From Glycine soja (Eukaryota > Streptophyta > Magnoliopsida > Fabales > Fabaceae), in assembly GCF_004193775.1 (NCBI RefSeq), contig NC_041018.1, positions 30,153,940 to 30,217,939 on the forward strand: a stretch of 64,000 nt of DNA. Reading direction: 5' to 3'. Shown in pieces: positions 22,347 through 33,112 of the stretch. Both the position numbers and the translations under genes were made by a program. Positions within the stretch are counted from its first letter, which is position 1. Each line of letters opens with the position of its first letter. The notes under the pieces were generated by a model, which made no database searches, was not told where the DNA came from, and saw only the letters and a program-made list of their open reading frames with translations.

Positions 22347-24169
22347 TTGTTATCAAAAAGAAAAGGACACGCTTTACGGCGCCCTTACCGAACTCGTGCT
22401 AGAGCTAGAGTAATGGGTGAAGCAGAGGAGGTGCAAGAGAAGATGAAGGCCGACATGGAGGCCATGAAAGAGCAAATGGCCACAATGATGGAGGCCATGA
22501 TGATCATGAAGAAGATAATGGAAGCCAATGCGGTTATAGTTGCCGCTACTAGCGCTGTCGCTAAGGTGAACCCGATGCTCCCATCTGGCCTCAAGCAAAT
22601 GAATCATCCAACCTCAAATATGGTAGGCAAAGATTTGGGAAGTACGGACCCCCCCATGATGTGCAAGTTCAAAATGAGCACGCCTTCCCATCATATGGCT
22701 TGCCTCCCAACTATACACCACCCAATGTGGCATACACTCTCAATGAAAATCTCAATAACTCCACTCCGATACTCATTGAGAACCAATAACCTCAATCTGA
22801 TCAGGCACATATCTCTCAAACCATGGGGGAGACACATGAAATTCCCCACCACAACCTAGCTGACTTCGAGCCTTGGCTCGGATATGCCACTGAAGGGCCA
22901 GCAGTTGGTGGTATACCCTTTGAAAACACTTTGGAGAGCCCTCAGTTTCGCCCACAACCACAACCATTGCATTTTGCGGTGGGAAGAGCCCCTCCTACTA
23001 TGGCTGAAAAGGGAAAGGTGGATCATCTAAAGGAAAGGCTCAGGGCCATTGAAGGAGGTGAAGATTATGCCTTTGCTAACCTAGAAGAGTTGTTCCTAAT
23101 ACCCAAACATGGTTATTCCCAAGTTCAAGGTGCTGGACTTTGACAAGTACAAGGGGACTACTTGCCCCAAGAACCATCTAAAGATGTATTATCGGAAGAT
23201 GGGTGCATGCGCAAAAGATGAGGAACTGCTGATACATTCCTTCCAAGAAAATCTTACTGGGGTAGCTGTTACTTGGTACACTAACCTGGAACCTTCTCGA
23301 GTCCATTCTTGGAAGGACCTAATGGTTGCCTTCATTAGGCAGTATCAGTACAATTTTGATATGGTTCCGGATAGGATGCAACAACAGAACATGTGCAAAA
23401 AGGGGCACAGATATTTCAAAGAATACGCCCAAAGGTGGAGAGACCTGGCAGCTCAAGTGGCACCTCAATGACGGAGAAAAAATGATAATGATAGTAGACA
23501 CATTACCGGTATTCTACTATGAAAAGATGGTGGGTTACACACTTTCAAGTTTTACAGATTTGGTCTTCGCCAGCAAAAAGATCGAAGTGGGTCTGAAAAT
23601 AGGCAAATTAATCATCCTGCTTGGACGAATGAGAAAAACTGGGGCAAATGAAAAGGGTGAGGATGAGGGAGAAACCCATGCAATGACTGCCATTCCTGTA
23701 CGGCCAAGTTTCCCACCAACCCAACAATGTCATTACTCAGCCAATAACAAACCTCCTCCTTACCCACTACCCAGTTATCCACAAAGGCCATCCCTAAATC
23801 AACCACAAAGCCTGTCTACCGCACTTCCAATGACGAAGACCACCTTTAGCACAAACCAAAAAACACCAACAAAAAGGAATTTTGCAGCGAAAAGCCTGTA
23901 GGGTTCACCCCAAATTCCGTTGTCATATGCTAAACTTGATCCCATATCCACTCAATAATTCAATGGTAGCCATAAGCCCAACCAAGGTTCCTCAACCTCC
24001 ATTTTTCTGAGGATACGACTCGAACGCAACGTGTGCTTATCATGGAGGAGCCCCGGGGCATTCCATTGAGCATTGTATGACCCCGAAGCATAAAGTGTGA
24101 AGTCTAATTGATACGGGCTGGCTGAAATTTGAGGAGAATCGCTTGTTGAATCCTAACATTGACAAGTAA
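22347..24169 (+). pseudogene. gag: C2 gag remnant
   Basis: Begins with an Arg-rich stretch and a Met/Glu/Lys-rich helix (MGEAEEVQEKMKADMEAMKE). It then shifts frame near 22640, 22830, 23110 and 23330. 23109-23471 is a clear capsid segment (FKVLDFDKYKGTTCPKNHL and LIHSFQENLTGVAVTWYTNL). A Pro-rich region follows at 23690-23830. At 24032-24076 a CHHC knuckle reads CAYHGGAPGHSIEHC, then a stop interrupts KHKV-SLIDTGWLKFEE. At least four frameshifts. No protease follows. Confidence 0.82.
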
Positions 24170-24591
24170 CACCATACATGGGGCAATTCTGGAAGCTGTT
24201 GTTATGACTCATCAGGATTTTCAAGTTTATGCCATAAACCACAGTTACAATGCTAAATGATATGGATAAAATGGACATCCTGGTCTCTCTCATCCTCTCA
24301 CGAACACATCTTTGCTTATTCAACTTCCACCGGAATGTGAGTGTAAGCCATTGGTCTGTTTGCTCAAGCAACCTGCGCTCCTGAGTGTTGACTTCCAAGA
24401 CCGTTCAATCAGAGATTACTCATCTTGCACGTTGGTGGGGGTGTCGTAAAACGACGAGTAAAGTAAAAAAAAAAAAGAAGAAGAGAGGGCATTTGATTGA
24501 CTGTGTTTTCAAGTAAAAATATAGACGTTCATGTGACCTCATTTTATCATGCCGGAAAGTTTGTCTTCTTAGAGAAGCGAGTTGTCAAGAA
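24170..24591 (+). other. C2 region after gag, no pol
   Basis: Decayed sequence with no protease, RT, RNase H or integrase motif in any frame I read. Fragments such as IGLFAQATCAPEC may be old coding sequence. It leads to the D2 insertion. Confidence 0.5.
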
Positions 24592-24596
24592 TAGGA

Positions 24597-25644
24597 TGTT
24601 GGACAAATGGCCTCAGTTATCTTAAGAAAGGGGGGGTTGAATTAAGATGCAAAGACTATTCCCCAATTGAACTATCACTCTTTCTTTTTGGATTAACAAT
24701 GCACCCTTAACATGAATTACTCAAAAGACAATTCAAAATAAACTTCTTTAAAGCAAAAGATAAATAGCAATAAAAGAAGTTTAAAGGAAGAGAGGAATGC
24801 AAACTTGATTTATACTGGTTCGGCCACTTCCCGCGCCTACGTCCAGTCCTCAGGCAACCCACTTGAGATTTTCCACTCTCTTTGTAAAACTCCTTTTACA
24901 AAGTCTGAACCACACAGGGACAACCCTTCCCTTGTGTTCAAGAATCCTCTACAACAAGAGACTCTCAGTCTCTTAATCCCTTTTCAGAAGTAAGAAGAAG
25001 AGAAGAAGAAATCTCTCTTAAAAGGGATAGATTGTACAATGAAGACCAATCAAAATTCCTTATTGAATATGCAAGTGGTTGACCAAGGAATCTTTTTGAG
25101 AGGATAAGACAGTTCAGTTCAGAAAAACTCTTAATCTTTTGAGAGGATAAACTTTGTGGGCAATGAAAACTCTCTTTAAATTCGTGCTTCCAGGCCACCT
25201 TTGATGCCCATTCATAAACCATTTGAATAGATGTGACTCTTGGAAATTATTTTCCGAAAATCCCCTCTGGTAATCGATTACAAGACTTGTGTAATCGATC
25301 ACAGGCTTTAAAATTTGAATAAACTGCTGGTAATCAATTACCATCCATGTGTAATCGATTACACATTATAAATTTTGAATTCAAATTTCTAGTGACTGTT
25401 ATAAACATTTTCAGCTGCTGGTAATTGATTACCAGAGAGTAAATCTCAATTTAAAATGATTTAGATAGAATTCTTTGGCCAAACCTTTTGCTTTTTCAAT
25501 TTGGAAACTTCTTCCTAAGATTCTAGAGATCAACTTGATCATATATCTTGATTTTCTTGGATTCTTGGATTCTTGTCTTGAATAAAACTTGGAAGCACTT
25601 GATCCTTTGGCATCATCAAAACATCAAAACATCTTGCTTCTACA
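24597..25644 (+). mobile_element. Solo LTR D2
   Basis: A 1048-bp insertion starting TGTTGGACAAATGGCC and ending TTGCTTCTACA, with TAGGA on both sides (24592-24596 and 25645-25649). It shares both ends and the TATACTGGTTCGGCC block with D1. It has several GTAATCGATTAC-type palindromes at 25270-25440. No internal domain. Confidence 0.92.
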
Positions 25645-25649
25645 TAGGA

Positions 25650-26466
25650 GTCATTTGACTTAATCCATCAAAAAATCCTTCAAACATTTCTCGTCCTTGG
25701 AAAAATTCTTTTTGCAAGAATCAACTGCTTCTTTCATTCTTCCTCACTACGAAAACAAGACAACAATTGGTACTTCTAAGCCCTACACTGGGGCAATGAA
25801 AGGCACCATGCAAAAACCTCAAGTGAACCTAGGGGCAGATTAGAAGTTTTCACCCAATAGGTTCCCAACTACAAGGTCATGACGAAAGATAACGATTGGT
25901 ACCTCAAAGTCTTACATTGGGGCAATGAGGGGCACCGTGCATGAGCCTCAAGTGAACATAGGGGCCGATCAAAAGTTCTCACCCATCGATGTTTTCAACA
26001 AAAAAAAGGGGGACAAACCCTAGGATTTCAATGGACTGATTAAACATCAAACGACTCCATTGTCATCACTCCAAAATGGTCAAATGACTAAATCAAACAG
26101 AACACACACTCTGAGGGAGTTCTCGGAGAGATTTGCAAAAGATAGGATAAGGTTGCATGGACTATCACCTCTTTCAAAAGGACAGTCAATTTGTGTTTTC
26201 CAAAAAAAATCAAATCAAAATCAAAATCACAAAATAGGGAAAGAATGTCATGAACATTGTACAACTTTCCATTACATTGCATTGTTTCAGATGAAGTCCG
26301 CATTTACCAAATTTCACGACAAAGGTTGCATGCATCAGCATCCCTAAAAATCATGTTAACTGCATAGATTTCCCACATCTAATGTCCAAATCTTGTGGAT
26401 TTGGGATGACCGGCCCTCTCGATGAGTCGATCTCTTGCTTTCTCATAAGGGTGGACCCTTGGGTAC
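25650..26466 (+). other. C2 3' region upstream of 24-bp array
   Basis: No pol motif. Two diverged copies, about 126 bp apart (near 25763 and 25889), of a block containing CATTGGGGCAATGA and CCTCAAGTGAACATAGGGGC. The rest is AT-rich. This is where a complete Ogre element would have ended its pol, so the deletion removed everything between gag and here. Confidence 0.6.
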
Positions 26467-28400
26467 TTGTACCTATCGCCTTTAGAGGACTACACATCCT
26501 CGCCTTCAGAGGACTGCACGTCCTCACCTTGAGAGGACTACACGTCCTCGCCTTCAGAGGACTACATGTCCTCACCATCAGAGGGCTGCACGCCATCACC
26601 TCCAGAGGACTACATGTCCTCGCCTTGAGAGGGCTACCCGCCCTCGCCTTGGGTACTAGTTACCCTCACCTTAGGGACTACATATCCTCACCTTCGTAGG
26701 GCTACACGCCCTAACCTTTAGAGGACTACACATCCTCGCCTTCAGAGGACTGCACGTCCTCACCTTGAGAGGACTACACGTCCTCGCCTTGAGAGGACTA
26801 CACGTCCTCGCCTTGAGAGGACTACATGTGCTCACCATCAGAGGGCTGCACGCCCTCACCTCCAGAGGACTACACGTCCTCGCCTTGAGAGGGCTACCCG
26901 CCCTCACCTTGGGTACTAGTTACCCTCACCTTCAGAGGACTACATGTCCTCACCTTTGTAGGGCTACACGCCCTCACCTTTAGAGGACTACACATCCTCG
27001 CCTTCAGAGGACTGCGCGTCCTCACCTTGAGAGGACTACACGTCCTCGCCTTGACAGGACAACATGTCCTCACCATCAGAGGGCTGCACGCCCTCACCTC
27101 CAGAGGACTACACGTCCTCGCCATGAGAGGGCTACCCGCCCTCGCCTTGGATACTAGTTACCATCACCTTCAGAGGACTACATGTCCTCACCTTCGTAGG
27201 GCTACACGCCCTCACCTTTAGAGGACCACACGTCCTCACCTTCAGAGGGCTACACGCCCTCGCCATCAGAGGACTGCATGTCCTCACCTTCGTAGGGCTA
27301 CACGCCCTCACCTTTTGAGGACTACACATCCTCGCCTTCAAAGGGTCATGTACCTTCACCTTTGTAGGGCTACACGTCCTTGCCTTGAGAGGACTACACG
27401 TCCTCACCATCAGAGGGCTGCACGCCCTCACCTCCTGAGGACTACACGTCCTCGCCTTGAAAGGGCTACCCGCCCTCGCCTTGGGTACTAGTTACCCTCA
27501 CCTTCAGAGGACTACACATCCTCACCTTCAGAGGGCTACACGCCCTCGCCATCAGAGGACTGCATGTCCTCACCTTCGTAGGGCTACACGCCCACACCTT
27601 TAGAGGACCACACGTCCTCACCTTCAGAGGGCTACACGCCCTCACCTTGAGAGGGCTACACGCCCTCACCTTCAAAGGACTGCATGTCCTCACCTTTGTA
27701 GGGCTACACGCCCTCACCTTTAGAGGACCACACGTCCTCACCTTCAGAGGGCTACACGCCCTCGCCATCAGAGGACTGCATGTCCTCACCTTCGTAGGGC
27801 TACACGCCGTCGCCTTTAGAGGACTACACGTCCTCGCCTTCGTAGGGCTACACGCCCTCACCTTCAAAGGACTGCATGTCCTCACCTTCGTAGGGCTACA
27901 CGCCCTCACCTTTAGAGGACCACACGTCCTCACTTTCAGAGGGCTACATGCCCTCGCCATCAGAGGACTGCATGTCCTCACCTTCGTAGGGCTACATGCC
28001 CTCGCCTTTAGAGGACTACATGTCCTCGCCTTCGTAGGGCTACACGCCCTCACCTTTAGAGGACTACACGTCCTCGCCAACGTAGGGCTACACGCCCTCA
28101 CCTTTAGAGGACTACACATCCTCGCCAACAGAGGGCTGCACGCCCTCACCTTTAGTGGACTACACGTCCTCGCCAACAGAGGGCTGCACGCCCTCACCTT
28201 TAGAGGACTACACGTCCTCGCCAACAGAGGGCTGCACGCCCTCACCTTGAGAGGACTACACGTCCTCGTCAACAGAGGGCTGTACGCCCTCACCTTGAGA
28301 GGACTACACGTCCTCGCCAACAGAGGGTTGCACGCCCTCACCTTGAGAGGACTGCACGCCCTCACCTTTAGAAGGCTACGTGTCCTCATTTTCAGTGTGC
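26467..28400 (+). repeat. 24-bp hairpin minisatellite (~80 units)
   Basis: The unit is CTCACCTTCAGAGGACTACACGTC in one phase, repeated for about 1.9 kb. Each unit holds a hairpin with a TACAC or TGCAC loop. Arms are GAGGAC/GTCCTC (for example 28203-28219) or GAGGGC/GCCCTC (28227-28243). Rarer units read GGGTA-CTAGT-TACCC. Because 24 is a multiple of 3 and stops are rare, long frames stay open on both strands (27466-28407 minus; 27647-28444 plus) with 8-residue repeats. I do not regard these as genes. Confidence 0.92.
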
Positions 28401-28719
28401 TCCACATCTACACCTTAAGAGAGTTTAAGGTCCTCTGTCCTTAAATGCTTAACCGAGACTTGCACTCCCGGTTAAGGGGCCAGTAGTTTCCTTTTAACGG
28501 TTCCTAGGAGACCCCCTGATATTGGAAGAGGGCCAACTGTGCGAGCACAACCAGAGAGGGAGGCTGTCATACAGCTACTATGCATACCGGGGCAAGATTT
28601 CACCCGTGCCGCTGCAAAGAGACGAATGCGGATCATGCACACCAACATGACCACTCTTACACAGATATAGATGACATTGCTACTTAGCAACATTCTGCCC
28701 AGCGACCGCAATGCCAATC
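28401..28719 (+). other. C2 spacer after 24-bp array
   Basis: Contains another stem, TTAACCG/CGGTTAA, around 28449-28475, and no recognisable coding domain. Confidence 0.45.
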
Positions 28720-29330
28720 TCCCCCTGCAAAAGTATCAGTTGGTCTGTGTCGTCCCGACATGGGTAAGTATGCATATGGTTCAACTGATTTCTGATACCA
28801 TCTATTGTTTGTAGGGATCGCACCCACAAAGACACCCAGTGGACCTGAAGAAGTCCAACAGGGCCCTGGGGTTTCCAGCTCTGGTTACGGGCCTCTGTCG
28901 GCCCTACAAGGCACCCGTTTCCCCCAACAAGTTCATGTCGTCGTGGCATAGGTAAGTGTGCACCTCCCCCAACTGATTTCTGATGTCATCTATTGTTTGC
29001 AGGGATTGTGCCCGCAAGACACCTAGTGGACCCGAAGAAGGCCAACAGGGTCTTGGAGTTGCCAGCTCTAAATACGGGTCTCTCTCAGTTCTAGGGAGTG
29101 CCTGTCGCCCCCAGCAAGGTCATCAGGCCCCCCTACCAATCGAGCTTTCATCAAGAAGTACTGCGCCCCCAGGCAGGCGCAGGGCGAAACACCACATCAG
29201 CATTGGGATGGCCGGTAGTAGGCAATAGACACACCTCCACCACCTCTAGAGTTCACCTCAGCTCATCCATAAAAAGGTTAGAGCGTTGCCTACGACACAT
29301 GGCCGACCAATAGGCGACCAAGTCCAAAGC
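28720..29330 (+). pseudogene. Plant-transposon-protein-like ORF remnant, partly duplicated
   Basis: Two units 188 bp apart (from about 28764 and 28952) each read RH-VDPKKANR-LE/GFPAL-TGL in one frame. The second continues GVPVAPSKVIRPPYQSSFHQ, like the 'putative plant transposon protein' domain seen in the third ORF of Athila-type elements. Each unit begins with a 51-base segment from GTAAGT to TTTGCAG or TTTGTAG, shaped like a small intron. Stops interrupt both. It may be sequence captured from an Athila-type element. Confidence 0.55.
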
Positions 29331-29382
29331 CCAAGGTAAGCAAAGTACTAGGTCCATGACCGACAAATCATTAGGTGTCCAG

Positions 29383-29430
29383 CTCAAGACGTTAAAGAAG
29401 CGCTACTAGGAGGCAACCTAATAACTTTTA
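29383..29430 (+). promoter_or_regulatory. Conserved post-coding stem-loop, C2 copy
   Basis: Reads CTCAAGACGTTAAAGAAGCGCT, split here as CTCAAGACGTTAAAG and AAGCGCT, followed by stem TAGG (29407-29410), loop AGGCAA and CCTA (29417-29420). Elements A2 and A1 have the same block after their last codons, with a different stem base pair. It is probably a structured RNA element of unknown role. Confidence 0.6.
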
Positions 29431-29539
29431 AATTTCTGCTTGCTATTTGATCACCTTTTGTTTCTCAAGTCATATTGGGACACACCTAGTTGTTCATGAT
29501 CCTAAGAATTTAAATAAAATGAGCACAAGCTCGGAAGGT

Positions 29540-29805
29540 AGTCATACCTCACAAAATATATGTATGCGTGTTTAGGTAGTGAAAAATACCTTAGATATGC
29601 ATGTATGTAATTTAGGTAGCAAACAACTACCTCTCAAAATATATATGTATGTTTAGGTAGCAAGATACCTTAGATATGCATGTATGTAGCAAAAAGATAC
29701 CTCACAAAATATATATATGTATGTTTAGGTAGCAAGATACCTTATGCATGTATATAGCAAAAATACCTCACAAAAATATACACATGTTTAGGTAGCAAAA
29801 TACCT
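29540..29805 (+). repeat. AT-rich tandem repeat (~60 bp)
   Basis: About four imperfect units built from TTTAGGTAGCAAGATACCT, TATGCATGTATG and CACAAAATATATATG. GGTAG...TACC makes a small stem in each unit. Non-coding. Confidence 0.75.
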
Positions 29806-31185
29806 CGTGGAAAAAAAAAGGAAAAAAAAACAAAAACAAACAAGAAAAAGAAATAAACAAATAAAAAATAAGAGAAAAAAGAAAAATAAGTTGTCTAGCT
29901 GAAAAACCAACATGCTTTTGAAAAGAGATGACTTCCAACTTTTCTTTGAAAAAATTCACTGATCATAACTAGTTTTTGAAAAAATGTGTATACACCTGAA
30001 GGGTGAATGCTGTGAAAATTTTCTCGGACGCCCAAAATGGACTCGGATGAATGCACAAATTGATAAAAGAACATATTTTGGAAACATTGGGTTGATTTAA
30101 AATAGAGGAAATGAATCCTGAGCCCTAGCATCACATGACCATAAAAATTTGACACTTGAGTGTCCGCATAGGTGCATGCATGACCAGTTTTGCATAAAAT
30201 TTCCAAATCATCATCTTTGCATTTGTGTCATGGAAATAATGTGGGGCATCCCTTTTATCCTTGAACCAAACCAAACCCCGCCATGTATTATGTCTAGCCA
30301 TTCTACAAGCTTTGAGCCAAAATCCTGACTCACCATAAACCTTGACCCAGGGTGAGAATGTCAATCCTTACCCTCGGAAGCAAAAAAGAAAAGAAGGAAA
30401 ATTTCCAATCAAAGAGAAAGCAAAAAGAAAAGAAGGAAAATTTCCAATCAAAGAGAAAGCAAAAAGAAAAGAAAGAAAATTCCCAATCAAAGAATGGGAG
30501 AAAGTAAAAAAGGAAGAAGAAGAAGGAAAGAAAGCTCCTGATCAAGGATCGAAAGAAATCAGAAGAAATGTGCAGAAAAGTCTTTGGACCAGACAATATC
30601 TGAACAGTACAGAATTGTCACCAAATAAACAAAAAAGGAAAGGAAACCACGACTTGAAAGTGGTCTTCTCCCTTTGATTACCAACCAAAATCCTGTGCGT
30701 CGGTGACTTGTTCGCCTCGCGCAAAACAGAAACAGAAAAGGAAAAGGCCAAAAACACACAAAAGTCGAAAAACCCACCAAAAGAACCCATTTCCAAAGGA
30801 AGTCCTATTGATCCATGATCACGCATGTAATCTTTGATTTGATAGGAAATGATTTGTAAAATCAAGTCATGACATATCTATGGTTCGGAATTAGGATAAA
30901 ACACTTACCTGTGCCAGATTGATACACTTTGAGTGGATTTTCTTCTATTTTTTTCGAACCCGATGTTTCCTCTAAATGGTCATTTAGAAACGAAATGCTA
31001 AACATCCAAAATCTCATTTGTGGTTATGAGAAAATTTCATCAGCAGATTCTCCTTCCCCGGTAGACACATTGTTTTTTGTCCGAAAAGCATATGTTGATC
31101 TGATTAGTTGGAAGTTTTATCTCTTTACTAAAGCACGTTCGCATTTTAGCGAAGAAAACATCGAGACTATTTCTAGTCTCACAAG
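29806..31185 (+). other. C2 3' internal region matching C1 1-884
   Basis: 29806-30310 is A-rich and has no gene. 30311-31185 aligns with 1-884 of C1, including the purine-rich repeat at 30376-30545. No coding pattern on either strand; open frames here are low-complexity. Confidence 0.65.
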
Positions 31186-31490
31186 TTATCCAGAACTACG
31201 TAGGTCTGAGTTCCTCATTGGAGGATACGTAGGAGCAAGAGCCTCGCTTTTGTCGACCGCACCGCTTTTTGTTACCATGACCCAAAAGATGGTAGCCCGC
31301 GGAGGCCAATGTGGTCATCTGCGCCCTTTCCGGAGGTGTCAGCATTTTCCGGTGGAGACTTTTTCAAGTCTCACAAGTTATCTAGAACTACGTAGGTCTG
31401 AGTTCCTCATTAAGGATACGTAGGAGCAAGAGCCTTGCTTTTGTCGGCCGCCCCACAATCTCTGTCATACTGACCCTGAGGTCATGTGAC
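31186..31490 (+). repeat. Two ACGTAG stem-loop modules, C2 internal
   Basis: Copies at about 31195-31258 and 31386-31450, as in C1. The second has lost part of the small CCTCATTGGAGG hairpin (it reads CCTCATTAAGG). The intervening stem CCGG...CCGG is kept with one G-U pair. Confidence 0.68.
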
Positions 31491-31493
31491 ATG

Positions 31494-32800
31494 CGGAGAC
31501 AAATTATGGTCATTCCGCACACCTTTTTTCCATTCAGACACAGTTGTGTCCGATGGCACGCAGAGACAAATTATGGTCATTCTACGCCCTTTTGTCATCC
31601 AGAGGCGGCGGGCCCGATGACATGCGGAGACAAATTATGGTCATTCCGCACACCTTTTTGCCATTCAGACACAGTTGTGTCCGATGGCACGCAGAGACAA
31701 ATTATGGTCATTCTGCGCCCTTTTGTCATCCAGAGGTGGCGGGCCCGATGACATGCGGAGACAAATTATGGTCATTCCGCACACCTTTTTGCCATTCAGA
31801 CACAGTTGTGTCCGATGGCACACAGAGACAAATTATGGTCATTCTGCGCCCTTTTGTCATCCAGAGGCGGCGGGCCCGATGACATGCGGAGACAAATTAT
31901 GGTCATTCCGCACACCTTTTTGCCATTCAGACACAGTTGTGTTCGATGGCACGCCGAGACAAATTATGGTCATTCTGCGCCCTTTTGTCATCCAGAGGCG
32001 GCGGGCCCGATGACATGCGGAGACAAATTATGGTCATTCCACACACATTTTTGCCATTCAGACACAGTTGTGTCCGATGGCACACAGAGACAAATTATGG
32101 TCATTCTGCGCCCTTTTGTCATCCAGAGGCGGCGGGCCCGATGACATGCGGAGACAAATTATGGTCATTCCGCACACCTTTTTGCCATTCAGACACAGTT
32201 GTGTCCGATGGCACGCAGAGACAAATTATGGTCATTCTGCGCCCTTTTGTCATCCAGAGGCGGCGGGCCCGATGACATGCGGAGACAAATTATGGTCATT
32301 CCGCACACCTTTTTGCCATTCAGACACAGTTGTGTCCGATGGCACGCAGAGACAAATTATGGTCATTCTGCGCCCTTTTGTCATCCAGAGGCGGCGGGCC
32401 CGATGACATGCGGAGACAAATTATGGTCATTCCGCACACCTTTTTGCCATTCAGACACAGTTGTGTCCGATGGCACGCAGAGACAAATTATGGTCATTTT
32501 GCGCCCTTTTGTCATCCAGAGGCGGCGGGCCCGATGACATGCGGAGACAAATTATGGTCATTCCGCACACCTTTTTGCCATTCAGACACAGTTGTGTTCG
32601 ATGGCACGCAGAGACAAATTATGGTCATTCTGCGCCCTTTTGTCATCTAGAGGCGGCGGGCCCGATGACATGCGGAGACAAATTATGGTCATTCTGCACA
32701 TCTTTTTGCCATTCAGACACAGTTGTGTCCGATGGCATGCAGAGACAAATTATGGTCATTCTGCGCCCTTCGTCAATCGCGGCCGACAAGCCCGTTGACA
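31494..32800 (+). repeat. 131-bp dimeric minisatellite of C2
   Basis: About ten nearly identical 131-bp units; the repeated start ATGTGTCC-like point recurs every 131 bp (31544, 31675, 31806 and so on to 32592). Half-unit a has GCCAT...ATGGC (31660-31664/31684-31688) with inner GACAC/GTGTC. Half-unit b has GTCATC...GATGAC (31594-31599/31616-31621). A final variant has GTCAA...TTGAC (32772-32776/32795-32799). The nine overlapping 112-codon frames are repeat artefacts. Confidence 0.93.
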
Positions 32801-33112
32801 CGCGGAGATTTACGTCATCTTCCGCGCTCACAAGATCTGTCATACTGACATTTGAGTCACGCTGACGGGCGGAAATACCCGAGTGGTTATCCGTATAAAT
32901 ATTCTTTTGATATCTGTAAGACAGAACGCTTGATAGCATGTAGAGACTGACATCGTCTTCTGCACCTTTTGTTCCCCCGGGGACATCAAGTCATTTACAT
33001 GCGGAGGTATTTTATGGTCACCCGCGACTCTCGTCAACCGAGAGGAACGAAATCAGTGTCTTATCTTTACTTCCCTTTTGTCTCCAATAAAAGACAAGTA
33101 AAGAGGGGCAAC
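32801..33112 (+). other. C2 pre-LTR region with polypurine tract
   Basis: More stem modules: TGTTCCCC...GGGGACA at 32970-32985 and CTCTCG...CGAGAG near 33028-33045. The polypurine tract AAGTAAAGAGGGGCAAC is at 33096-33112, flush with the LTR. C1 is the same apart from its extra duplication. Confidence 0.75.

Noticed and set aside
26467..28400. CRISPR-like appearance of regular repeats with hairpins
   Set aside because: No unique spacers and no cas genes; eukaryotic retrotransposon context. It is a continuous tandem array.
27466..28444. Two long overlapping frames on opposite strands (313 and 265 codons) with 8-residue repeats
   Set aside because: They arise because the 24-bp unit is a multiple of 3 and lacks stops. 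There is no non-repeat domain, and the frames start and end with the array.
31544..32865. Nine overlapping ~112-codon frames spaced 131 bp
   Set aside because: 131 is not a multiple of 3, and each frame is the same repeat read again. Minisatellite, not a gene family.
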